From NCBI GenBank assembly GCA_039654915.1, contig CM077594.1:105166893-105230892 (forward strand): a DNA stretch of 64,000 nt, given 5' to 3'. Shown in pieces: positions 12,520 to 23,900 of the stretch (position 1 is its first letter; every line of letters starts with the position of its first letter). The notes beneath the pieces were generated by a model. That model worked only from the letters and a program-made list of their open reading frames with translations, had not been told where the DNA came from and ran no database searches. The position numbers were made by a program, and so were the translations under genes. This DNA is from Aquilaria yunnanensis. Its lineage: Eukaryota; Streptophyta; Magnoliopsida; Malvales; Thymelaeaceae.

Positions 12520-13405
12520 ATTCACAATTTTTGTAAGTTTTTTGCCATGGTGGCTAATGGAAAGTGTGAAGTGGTAAAGACAATGCTGAGTTAAAGGAGT
12601 GATGTGGCAAAAAGTTTTTTTTTTTTTGCCTTAAATTTTCCATTCATATTTTTTTTTGCAGCAATTTTACCACAAAAAATATTACTTTGGACCAAATTTA
12701 CGCACCAACCTTCCTCGTTGGCATCATTTCCTTTTGGGCATTTTTTGGTAAAGGTGATAATAGATTTCTCTTACTCAAATCGGTCATACTTGGCATGAGT
12801 GTGGAGACATAGATAATGATATGTATTAGGTATTGACCCTTAAGCTAGACAATATTTATACTTCCAACTTCTCACAAACAAAAAAACATGGCTTCTAAAT
12901 CAGATGATCGACTTGAAGTAGGTGGGAGTTGCGTTCTTTCTTGTACGAATTCCTAAGAATTTTCTATGAACTTATTTCCGGTCACAAATTTCTTTTCAAT
13001 TCATGAAATACAGTGCCAATTTGGACTTCGTAAGATACCTAAATCCCTAATCTTCAGCTCATTCTTGCCAAATCCTCAATTTTTAAATTTACTCTCAACA
13101 TAAAACGGGGATGACAAATTTGTGACGAAAAATGGATTGATAGCAAAATTGCTTTATGGTCAAAATGATTGTGGTAAATTTGCACATTTTCCCATCTCTT
13201 CATCATGTCAATCCTCCAAACTTAGCATTGTCTTTGCCACGTCACACATTCTGTTAACCACCATAGCATTTTTAGACGGACAATGTAAATTTGCTTCAAT
13301 AGAAAAAATTAATGGTAAATTTGAGATGAGAAAAAGTATGATGGCAAAATTGTTCTATGGCCAAAAGTTTAGTGGCAAATTTGCACCTTTTCCTCAGAAA
13401 AAAAT
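12520..13405. repeat. Foldback repeat with an extra tandem arm
   Basis: The segment 12,546-12,610 (GCCATGGTGGCTAATGG to GTAAAGACAATGCTGAG) recurs inverted at about 13,197-13,270, and 12,660-12,700 (around TTTACCACAAAAAATATTAC) recurs inverted at 13,120-13,190. The arm at 13,105-13,195 is repeated again in the same orientation at about 13,313-13,405. The 178-codon plus-strand frame at 13,122-13,658 runs through these repeats and does not look like a real protein. Confidence 0.6.
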
Positions 13406-14351
13406 GATCCAATTCATGGTGTTCATGGGCCTCAACATCATGATCCGAAAGAAACCACTTCTTTATTTTTGTGGGTTTATGCATGCGTTGGGCTCAAGCC
13501 CAATTTTATTTTCGAACTCACTAAAAGAAATCACTTGTCTTCTTTTATTTTTCATTTTTTTTATGCCTACTTGTCTTCTTTGTTCGTCCCTTCCTTTTCT
13601 ATTGTTTGCATTGCTTTGGAATCTTCTCAACTCCCAATGCGAATGCGTGGAGCTTTAAACGACTTGGGGACCTTTGGGGCCATCCACTCATCCTAGCCGA
13701 TTTCTCTTACATGTATTGATCTTGTTCATGTGTGATGTCCCACTTGTATACCTAAAAACTCATTCGACAAATCACAGTCAAGTGAGTTTGGCATTGACAA
13801 ACCTACAGGCTAGAGCCCAGTTTATGGTTCATCACAATCTGGCCATCAATGTCATTCCTGTGCTTGAATCGATTGTCATTTATATTCATATGAAGAATCT
13901 GAAGACAACAAACGCAAAGGAGAAAGAATTATATGATTATATGATAGATGATAAACGTGAAATTGTAATGTGAACCACTAAATTTGAATATAAGTGCTGA
14001 TGTTTTAACTTGAACAACACAAATTACGATATCACATCTATCATCTGTCATATAATAATTTTTAAATAAAAAATCTAGCCAAAAGGTAGAAGCAAAGAAA
14101 TACGTACAAGGAGACAAAATGTTAAATCCTCTTCCCTGTTCACCCCGAGGAATGTTATTGCAACTTTTACCCTTCAAAATTTCCAATTTCTAGTTGATTC
14201 AATAATTAACTAAGTAGCTTAGTCTTTATACTAGTATAAATTTAGATCAATTTTTAAAAACTCAAGAATAGACATTTCAGAAATTACTTTTCTCCTGTTC
14301 CTAACATAAGTCAAACCCCTTTGTACATGTGCTAATGACATAGCTCACTAA

Positions 14352-14400
<49 letters not shown>

Positions 14401-14782
14401 CATCGATTGGGTTTTAACTCAATTGGTTTGTAAATCACCATATCATGTAACTAGTCATGTTCAAGTTCTGACTTATGTAAGAAATTGCATATTCTCTTTA
14501 CAGTCAATGGGTGGATTTAGGTTGGATGGAGTATAGTATAAGATAGAGTAGATTGTAGAATATTTCCTATATTTTTCTCATGTAACATTATAAGTACAAA
14601 AAAATTAAAACTATATTTCTCATGTAACATTATGAGTACAAAAAGATAGAAACTATATATATATCCATGTAGATGTCATTAAGTGATCCTAGCCTTAGTC
14701 CACAAAACAATCCTATTATTGGCAATTTAAGGGCAAGTTCGCTTAAAAAAAAGGAACTATAGAAAAAAAAAAGTATTGCTTT
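13406..14782. other. Intergenic DNA, no gene recognised
   Basis: AT-rich, with short frames only. A (CT)n followed by (TA)n microsatellite lies at about 14,351-14,398. Confidence 0.5.
14351..14398. repeat. (CT)n(TA)n microsatellite
   Basis: About seven CT units run directly into about fifteen TA units. Confidence 0.9.
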
Positions 14783-16533
14783 CATATAGAGGTGGCCAGC
14801 GGGCCAATCTAGCCTGAATTTGGCCTGACTAGTTGGGCTTGGACTTGGTTTGGTGAAGCCCGAGCACAGCCTGGGTAAAGGCAAGCTGGGCCTAGGCCAA
14901 CTTGACACAGGCTTGGGCTAGGCTGGTGCAGGCATGGGCCATATTTTTAAATTTTATTTTAATAAATTTGTGAAAGTATTTTGTTTTTTATAGAAGAAAA
15001 CACCACTACTAGAATAAATTTTATCAATTAAAAAGCCCATTAACATTTATAATAATTGGAACGTGTTTCATATGACATAATAGCTAAATGTTCAAAAATT
15101 AAAAACAACCATTAAAAACCTAGGATTAATTCTTAACAAAATAGTTAGACCAATTACAAACTAAAAATGAACATGAAAAACCAAAAGAAAAAATTATTCC
15201 TCATCCTTTATTAGCACCTCATCATCAGAGCTATTAAGATGTTTATCTTATTGTTGTAGAAAAACAAAACCCCAATCACGATTGTAAACATAGACCTCAA
15301 TTACCTCTAGTGTCAACCTCATCCATTTATTCGATATCACTTTTTTTTTTTGCATTGAAAGCTAACTTGGAAGCAACGGTCAAAACTGGTATAACTAAAA
15401 TCTCCAAGGCAATGGTGTATAAAGTGGGAAATTTAGCCTTCTTGTTCTTCCACCATTCTAAAATGTCTACCTCACTTTGCTCGAATAAAGTGGTTAGGTA
15501 TCATCAACTTTAGCAAACCTCGTGGCCGTAGCAGTGGACTGGGGCCATTTCAGGATTAGGATGGCAGGGTTGAAACGTGATAATGAGGCCAATGAGGCCA
15601 ATGTTGAAACATATCGAGGCACTATTGATCTTACTTTATTTGAATAGTGCACACAATATAACTTGCACAACTCACACAATTGATTGTCAGCAGTAGTCAA
15701 TAATAGCAAAAATGCAAGAACATTGATGTGGGGCTGCTCTAAGAATGTGTGATAATATGCCTTAAACAATCGATTTGTACTCAAAATCCTTACATTCAAG
15801 TTAGGTGCAGATGCAACTAAAAAAATTGGGGGAATATCTTGGAAATATGCAAGCCACTTGTTTTTCATAACTTCAATGGTATCTTTCAAAATGAATCATA
15901 TTTGTATTGATGGAAAATATAAACAATGTTTACAAAGTATTGCAAAATCGTGTACACAGTTGGGTAGTAAATATCAGAGAAAAAATGGTTACTTTACTTC
16001 ATAGAAATACTTTAGCAACTCAATTTGTAACATCTGTCCCACATGATATCAGGTTAGTACTTCTAAACCCACAAATTTATAGAGCATCTCAAAAGCGTGA
16101 AATATGCACATGTGTTTGTTAACAGTTCAAAAGTTGAGTTCCACTGTGTGGGACAATCCAATTTGAAAATTTTCCAACTAAAACTCATGTTATTTTCAAT
16201 GTAGAAAACTTTAAACTCATGAGATATTATAGGCCTTATTCTCACAAAAAGTAGTTCATTTTGAATTTGGTAATTTCAATTTGTAAAAGTTATAACCCTT
16301 ATTTAACACATAAATTCAAAATGTGATACAAACAACGAACATGAAAAAATACATTATCTAAAGATGATTTCAACTTTTTTTTCAATTCTCATACTGCAAA
16401 ATCATCATGGATGCATTGTCAAATGAGATAGATAAAACTTTGTCCACACAAAAAAAATGACAAAGTGTATCCAAAATGCATGAAAAGATGTTCTAGCCAA
16501 TATGATATGATTTCATGCATTTAATTGTAAGTA
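14783..16533 (-). pseudogene. hAT transposon, left end and C-terminal half of transposase
   Basis: The element end TAGAGGTGGCCAGCGGGCC at 14,783 is of the hAT type. Reading on minus, the transposase remnant includes FDNASMM (about 16,430), FHVRCLYHILNLCVK (about 16,310), LDCPTQWNSTFELL (about 16,150), a block starting KNKWLAYFQDIPPIFL (about 15,870) and the C-terminal dimerisation region with LEWWKNKKAKFPTL and TVASKLAFNAKKK (15,260-15,510). This is the conserved order in BED-finger hAT transposases of the DAYSLEEPER/RICESLEEPER type, which bind and cut the element ends in the nucleus. Stops and frameshifts throughout make it inactive. The N-terminal half lies about 13 kb away at 30.49-31.3 kb, so the element is interrupted. 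Confidence 0.85.
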
Positions 16534-16883
16534 CTCCTCCCATCTCGGATTGTTTGAAACAAATAGGTTTAGCATGCATACCAAGGCAAATTGCCTCCTC
16601 TTTCCATCTTTACCCTTCATCTTCAGCAACCCCTCAGCCTTATTCTCCACCCCGCCTTTGACTTTTTGTCTCTGCCTTGCCTTTAACATTCCGTCTTTGC
16701 CTCGCCCTCGACCTTCTATTGCCACTTGGCCAAGCTTCCATCTCCACCCCTATCTTCAACCTTTCGTCACCAATGATTCGCCTCATCTTCATCACCCTAA
16801 TCTGCTGATTTGCTCGAATCAAGCCTCGATCTCATTCGTTGTGTTCGATTCGCTTGAATCAATCTGCTCGAATCTGCTTATTT
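16239..16883. repeat. Left copy of the direct repeat flanking the 13-kb insert
   Basis: 16,239-16,681 matches 29,526-29,968 with only about four or five mismatches by eye. A short second block, 16,828-16,883, matches 30,003-30,049. The left copy has about 110 bp more between the blocks and a 10-bp local duplication (CTCGAATCTG). The content is the middle of the hAT transposase plus the start of a Stowaway-like MITE. The base pair before this copy is A|T (16,238|16,239), a Helitron-type target. Confidence 0.9.
16534..16883. mobile_element. Stowaway/mariner-like MITE, truncated at the insert junction
   Basis: It begins CTCCTCCCATCTCGGATTG after a TA dinucleotide (16,532-16,533), the same start as the full copy at 29,821-30,487. 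It stops matching at about 16,883 and has no right terminus. Its core is GC-richer and contains CATTCGTTGTGTTCGATTCG, shared with the full copy. Confidence 0.7.
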
Positions 16884-17224
16884 TTACGACTAGCCTTTAA
16901 AGTTTCACTCCTGCATACATTGAACAAAAGAAAGCAAACATGTCTAAGTAAGCACTTGATTGGAGAAAATTGTAACTGAGATTAAAATAAAGAGAAGGAA
17001 CCAAAGTTAGCTATAAATGACACTAGCAGCACTGATTGGGATGCAGGGAGATTGAGCTTGTAATGGCTTAGAGAACCAAAGAAATTATCCTGTGCATTCA
17101 AGAAAACTTCCCCAATTTGCCAGGCATCGATAGGCAACAGATATTGATGGATGACAAAGTTCTAAAATCTCAAATGATGATGGTAAAAGAACAACTCTTA
17201 TCCATGAAAAACTTAGCTTCATAC

Positions 17225-18334
17225 CTAAAAACCGCATGATTGCAACAAGCATAGATGTCTCTTGCACCCTCATGGTGCAAGAGAGCTGCGCCTTTAGTGA
17301 TTGTTTGTACATCAAACATAAATGCATGAAGCTTAAGCAGTAGCTAAATGAAAAACAAGTTTGCCAAGTCCAGACAGTCCCATTCAGGGCAGCTTGCTGA
17401 TAAGCAGAGCCAAACTTTTGACAATAAAATTTGACAGACACAACTAAGTGCCAAGTGAGAAACAAGTAGATCATTTATGCTGATAAGTTTCAACGGGTAA
17501 AATCTTCATAGCTTTCTATATACTAAATCTAACTGGAGTATAAATAAATTATGGGAAATAAACCAGCTGTGTCAATCATGTCATCCACCATCACTGCAAC
17601 CTTGCCGTTAACATCATCAATAAGGTTCATCACCTGCAGAATAAAATGCAAGCTAAAACTTACTAAGATGATAAAAAATATGAAGTCCTAAAGAATTCCT
17701 ACCCAATCAACATTAAAATAAGAGAAACACATAATAGCTATGATAGACAGGTCCATTACAAACCATGGTTCGTAAATTTACCTATTGATTTGTTGATCCA
17801 TAAGACGTTCACTAGATCTGAACCTTGCTGAATAAAAATGCAACCTAAAACTTACTAAGATAATAAAAATATTATGTCCCAAAGAATCCATACCCAGTAA
17901 ACATTAAAATTAGAGAACATACACATAATAGCTACAATAAACAGGTCCAATACAAACCATGGTCCATAAATTTACCTATAGTTGACATGATCACTAAGAC
18001 GTTTACTCTATCTAAAACCTAAGTAGTTTAGTATTTGTTAGGAAAAAAACCCAAGAGTTTGAAGAAAGATCTTGGGCAATTTGGAAAAGTATTTGACAAA
18101 AAAAACTGGAAGAGTGTGATCAAGAAGAATAGATGACAAACCTATTGATGTATATTTTTTTTAAATTCTGTGGAAATATCAGCCGAAGTGGGAGAAGTCG
18201 CGACCGGAAAACACATGGGTACGGCAGTTAAATGTCGGAAACTTCAAGCCCATGGCGTCGCTGCACCTAGAACTCTTTATTGGTTGCAAATAACTTAGAT
18301 CCACGGTGTGTGCATGCGAGCTTGCGGCGGCCAT
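17225..18334 (-). pseudogene. PRPP synthetase (ribose-phosphate diphosphokinase) gene fragment
   Basis: PRPP synthetase makes phosphoribosyl diphosphate from ribose-5-phosphate and ATP for nucleotide, His and Trp synthesis. Two exons are recognisable on minus. The first (17,564-17,633) encodes VMNLIDDVNGKVAVMVDDMI, the ribose-phosphate-binding loop region, with a CAG acceptor before it and a GT donor after it. The second (17,225 to about 17,313) encodes TKGAALLHHEGARDIYACC then NHAVF, again ending at a GT donor. Upstream, 18,179-18,334 is a GC-rich 51-codon frame starting MAAASSHAHTV that could be a transit-peptide exon; that is inference from position only. Middle and last exons are missing. 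Retained introns show genomic capture, not reverse transcription. The fragment lies inside the 13-kb insert, left of the likely Helitron 5' end. Confidence 0.75.
17640..18012. repeat. Imperfect tandem duplication, about 185 bp unit
   Basis: 17,640-17,824 and 17,830-18,012 align: both carry AAACTTACTAAGAT, AAACATTAAAAT or a close variant, ACACATAATAGCTA, ACAGGTCCA and TAAATTTACCTAT in order. This is intron sequence of the PRPP synthetase fragment. Confidence 0.75.
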
Positions 18335-19982
18335 GGATGACACTAGTAGAAATGCTTATCAGAAAAGACGAGAAAACAGGAAAGAAAGCGATTTTCTGGG
18401 TACAAAATAAGACTCCACCCGGTGTTGCTTGCTTTTTAATTTTGTAAAAGATGAGAAAAATTTCACTTAGGCCCCTATACTTTTACAAAATATTACCGAC
18501 GGACCTTATACTTTACAAGTTTTACCTTTTAGGTGTACAAAGTTTTTTCACATTTATAATCCTCATGTCCATATATGCCATGCTAATTTGTTTTCTACGT
18601 AATGGCCGCATTCGGCCCTTTTATTCTCAAATTTGGTTTAATTATTCACTTCCCATCCTTTTTCTACTTTTGTTTACTGGAACATTGTTCATTAAATTGG
18701 GCAAACCCGCTTATTTTGTTTACTTCATTTTCTATGTCCATTAATTCAATTGGGCCATACTCCACTATTTTTAATTAAAATCCTTTTAACTTGATGGACA
18801 CATGATTTATCAATTCAAATTTTCTTGGTTGGTTCAATTGGATTTAATATTTTATATATTCGTTCCATTTAATTAGCCTACCCATTTTAATATTTTTTAA
18901 TTGTGTTTCCTGTTTAAGTTGAGAGCCCAAAATATGAGCATATGAAAAATCATGAGAAGAAAAATTCAAATTAAAATAGGTTGGGCCAAAATTAATCAAA
19001 TGGTGTGTACTTACCTGATTTGTTTAATTGCAAATCCGATTTTTTTAAGCCAATTGTTTAAGGGTCCACTATTTGTTTAGCAAAATTTTTTAAACCTGGC
19101 TGGGCCATTACGTATTAATTCATGGTTTGTTTGTTAAACCCATTGCCTCCAATATTTTGTTCGCTGATAAATTGAATTTCTGACAACAATTTACCTTTTC
19201 TTTTTTGTTTTAAAATATATATATATATTTGGTAAAATAAAAGATCAAAACAATTTACCTTTTAAAATAGTTTCAATTTTTTTCCTTTTTGCTTTTCTGC
19301 TAACATGATTGACTCTATTTGAATTTTGGTGCTCTTTTTTCAAGGAAATTGTGTCTAACTTGGGCTTGTACTGTAATTTTTTGAGTATCCCTTATGTCAC
19401 TGTTTCTTATGGTTAAACTATGATTTTAGTCCCTGGATTTTTTCCTTTCCCATTTTGGTCACTAAGCTCAAATCATTTTATGTTTTAGAACCACACTTAA
19501 TAAATAATAGCGACTTAACTATATTTTTTCTATGTGCTCATTTGGTTTTGAATTTTTTTTATTATTTTTTTATGTACTATATTCTAGAGCAAAACACTGG
19601 TCACCATCATCAATTAAATTTTAATACATCTTTTTTGCTTGAAACCAATTTCATTTGAAAGCTAATGTTATGTAGATACAATAATCAATTTGAAAGAAAA
19701 TTTTTAGGATGTTGTTAAATTTTTATGAAATTTTCTTTTTTAAGGCTTGAAACTAGAAAAATTCATAAAAATTTAGAAAGATTATAAAAATTATATTTGT
19801 TTCATATAAGCCCTTCCATGGTTCTTATTTTTAAAAATATGTCTTTTTATTTTCGGCCCAATTTTTTTTAGATCTAAAAATTTAGGATTCTTTACGCAAT
19901 TATTAGTACTGTTATGGAAGTCATAAAACAAATACAAAGCACCAGACATAAAGCAATTTAAAATTTAATGGAGTAGTAGATA
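18335..19982. other. AT-rich DNA of the insert with a partial foldback MITE
   Basis: No gene was recognised. About 19,598-19,805 is a partial copy of foldback family B (CTTGAAACCAATTTCATTTG, then GCTAATGTTATGTAGATAC). The stretches 18,455-18,540 (CACTTAGGCCCCTATAC) and 19,410-19,470 look like ends of other non-coding repeats, without visible partners. Confidence 0.5.
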
Positions 19983-20452
19983 TCTAATATAAATAATGGC
20001 TAAATTATTGATTAAAACTAATGCAGTCCCTTTGAAAGCTAATGAAATCATTGCTCTCTCAACTTTTTTATTTCTTTCACATTCACCCATAAAGTTAATA
20101 GAACTATTTCACATATAATTATGTAAATGATAATATATTAATTCATCATTAACTATTAATTCAGCTGACTTCTTAAAATAACAACTTACCCAATAGAAAT
20201 TATATTGTCCGAGAACACATGAATATTAAAATAGTTGGGATAGTACATTCCCGATTATCTATGATACTTGTGCAAGAAAACAACAAAATGGCTACAAAAA
20301 ATTTAGCCCGAACAACAGAATGGCTATAAAAAATTTTGCCCAACTACAAAATGACTACAAAAAAAATTTTCCCTCAATTTTATAGTGTTAACACAATAAT
20401 TCACATTTTTACATTCCCCTTCAGGTTACACTATTTTGTAAAAGTATTACAG

Positions 20453-20674
20453 ATGTCGGATAGGAAACGGGAACAGAGCAAACTTCAATGCTTTTCTGAA
20501 GAAGGGGAAACACCACCCAGGAAAACTCATTCAAGGAAATCAACACGTATGGATGCAAGGGAATATAGAAAATGGCTTGCCCGATTGAGATCAAATGTTG
20601 TTGAATTCGACGACAATGTATCTGAAACATTGAAAGAGGAAGTTGCGGATAATTTCCATTTATTTGATCTTTGA
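20453..20674 (+). CDS. Small basic frame at the Helitron 5' side, possible leading exon
   Basis: The first ATG after a TTACAG acceptor-like site gives about 73 residues starting MSDRKREQSKLQC, rich in Arg, Lys and Glu, with RKTHSRKSTRMDAREYRKW in the middle. The element's next frame (from 20,969) starts with a similar MDARERRSHRR, so the two may be a duplicated or alternative start of the Rep/helicase gene. I recognise no domain. It could also be an unrelated small Helitron frame. Confidence 0.4.
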   Translation: MSDRKREQSKLQCFSEEGETPPRKTHSRKSTRMDAREYRKWLARLRSNVVEFDDNVSETLKEEVADNFHLFDL

Positions 20675-20968
20675 ATTAATTAAACTATGTTCCAATGTAA
20701 CAAACATGCACGATACTAAACATAAAAAAATTGTTTAGTGTTTTCTAGCAATTTTGATAATCATATCAATCTGAGTTTTAATTTTAATGTTTGAACAATT
20801 GATACCTAAATCCATAAATAATAATATATGAAATCTTCCAAGTTTAAATTTTTATTTTTAAACTCAACTACACATGAAAATTTAATACCCATATTTTATT
20901 CTATTTTATGTTGTGGTTATTGTATTGTTATTGTTTATTGGTACTGAAACATGATACAACATTAGCAA

Positions 20969-23900
20969 ATGGACGCTAGAGAGAGGCGATCACACCGACG
21001 AAGTGTTTTGTCTGCTCGAAGACAAGGAACCCAGGAACAGGATCTTCATATGTCAACAGGGCATAGTTCTATCCTTATGCAGCATACACATAGTCGGCGC
21101 CCACAAACCAGGGTCAACGTCTTTAGGACTAATACTCCTATCCTATCTTTAATAGAGAACCAAGTGCAAAATAGCCCTTCACTTCCTACTTTTGTTCCTT
21201 CTCAAACCTATAATACACCAAATGCCTCTACGATTGCCAGTACTCGAATGACCAGGATGCCCCTATGTGACATAACCAATATGGTAACCCCCTCTATTAC
21301 TCCTACATTGGGTGAAAGTGAACAAAACACTGGGGGGGAAAGTTCCTGCATTACCCAAATTGGGACGCGTCGCCCATCAACACAAATGTCCTTTGAACAT
21401 GGAGAGTGCTCAAACTCTAAGAGAGCACCACTTAAAAGGCATAGGTCACATATTGTTCATGTGCATCCAATTCCTATGTTGGATCTTGAAGATGCAAGGA
21501 TTATGGCTGAAGGTACTCTTCCTAAAAATTTTGAACCATCCATCTTGACCAATAGTCCATACTAACAAAAAAATGTCATCAACCAGATACGATGCAAACT
21601 AGTAGCTTTGCCAGAGAGAGCACTGCATGCCGAGGACGCTCTGTTACAAGACATTTAAGTAATAAGCTTCTCATGTTCTAAATTCAAATTTGAATTTTGT
21701 TTCCTTAAAACACTTGACCTGAAAATATGTTATCTATTATAGGACGACACTTTAATCGAGAAGATTTTGGTCCCCCTGACTGCACATGTCCTAACCAACA
21801 TTGTATGGCAAATGTTTGGTATGAAGAACAGAGTGTCAAGTCACGTCGCTCAAGGAACCCTACATTCTCTATTTGTTGCCAAAATGGGAAAGTACAGTTG
21901 CCGCATGAAGCACCTCCTCCAGAACTGCTCCGTAAGTTAATGGATTATAATGGTGGTGTGGACTCCAAGCATTTTCGTAAACACAAACGTGAATTCAACT
22001 GTCATTTTTCTTTCACATCTACGGGGACCGAAATCAATATGGGAATTAATGATGGAGGTGGACCCCCTGTGTTTCAATTAAGGGGAGAAAATCATCATCG
22101 AATTGGTTGCTTAGTGCCATTTAATGGAAATCCACCCAGATTCGCACAATTATACATACATGATACGGAACATGAAATAGAAAATCGGATTAGGAGTTTT
22201 GGGGCAGAAAATGTGACTGCACTTGATAGAACCATTGTCGATGCATTAATGCAAATGTTTGACCAGCACAATCAACTTGTACAAGAATTTCGTAGGGCTC
22301 GTGACATGTTTCGAGAATCTGAAGGTCGTCCTGTCCGATTAAGGCTACTTATGTCAAGATCTGGAGATGGTCGACGTTATAACTTACCTGAATCAAGTGA
22401 GGTCGCTGGATTGATTGTTGGCCTTGAAGAGGATGAGGGCCATCCAAAAGATATTGTCATATTTACACATCATCATGGGCCAATCCGTATAAATGCATTA
22501 CACCTTAAATTAATGTCATTACACTTCCCCATATTGAGGCCAGATGGTGCTGATGGCTTCTATGATGGAATTCCCTATTGTGAAAGGGCTTCAACTGGAA
22601 GGATATGCAATAAAGTGACGATGAGAGAGTATTATGCTTTCCAGCTGCAACAAAGGCATTTTGTTTATTCATTGGTGCTTCGGGGTGGTAGGCTTTTCCA
22701 GCAGTATGTTGTATTTGCATATTGTTGTATTTTAGAGGCACGCTTCAATTGGATTAGAGCACATCAAGCTCAACTTCGTTGTGAAGTACTATATGGTTTG
22801 GAGGATGCCGTTAACAGAGGTGACATGAATACATCATTAACCGGCAGGCCTTGCATTCTTCCAGCATTATTCACTGGTGGCCCTTGGTATATGGCTCAAA
22901 ATTATCAGGATGCAATGGCTATTTGTCGTTGGATTGGTCATCCAGATCTTTTTATAACAATGACATGTAATCCTAACTGGAATGAGATTACCAGGTGCTT
23001 AGAATTTATTCCTGGACAAACAGCACCAGACCGACCTGACATTGTGGATCGTGTGTTTCATATGAAGTTACAATCTCTACTTCATGACATCACTAAGGGA
23101 CAACATTTTGGTAGATCTATGGGAGGTAATATCACACTGACTAATTTTGAACGTAGTCTATTTCTATAAATATTTTATTAGTAAGAGTAAGTAATTATTA
23201 ATTATTTCCTCTATATGCAGTCGTTGTCGCAATAGAAAACCAAAAACGTGGCCTCCCACATGCTCATATTGCTCTCTTTTTACATCCGGAAGATAAACTC
23301 AATGACTCTGCATCAATCGATAAATATATATCAGCCGAGTTACCTGACAAAGAACTTGATCCTATCGGATATGCTGCAGTGGCTAAGCACATGATGCATG
23401 GTCCTTGTGGGAATGCTAACCTTAGGTCCCCTTGTATGGTTAGTGGTAAGTGCAAGAAAAAATACCCTCGGCCATTTCAATCTGAAACATCAATTGGTGA
23501 AGATGGGTATCCTATATATAGGTGGAGATGTACAGGTGATACAGTCACTAAGAACGGAACAATTCTTGATAATCGCTCTGTTGTTCCCAACAATGTCGAT
23601 TTAGTTGTCAAACATGATTGTCACTGCAATGTTGAGAAAACTAATAAGGATAATTGCATGAAGTACCTATGCAAGTATATGCATAAGGGAACTGATAGGT
23701 CCACTGTTGTGGTAGAAACTTTCGGATTTGGTTCTTCTGCTACTCATGTACAAACTGGCTCTGAGGTTGATGAAATAAAAAAATATATGGACTGTAGGTA
23801 TATCTCAGCATCTGAGGCATGTTGGCGCATTTTTGGGTTTGATATTCATCATCATGACCCTCCAGTGGAACGCTTATCTTTCCATCTTCTGAATGAACAA

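Noticed and set aside
13122..13658. 178-codon plus-strand frame as a gene
   Set aside because: It crosses foldback and tandem repeat arms; the repeated GKFA.F motif in its translation is the repeat itself.
17085..17474. 129-codon minus-strand frame as one gene
   Set aside because: It runs across intron sequence of the PRPP synthetase fragment; the real exon there is in another frame.
21312..21548. Second frame inside the Helitron N-terminal exon, and other antisense frames across 22.5-25 kb
   Set aside because: They are shadows of the RepHel reading frame with no domain content.
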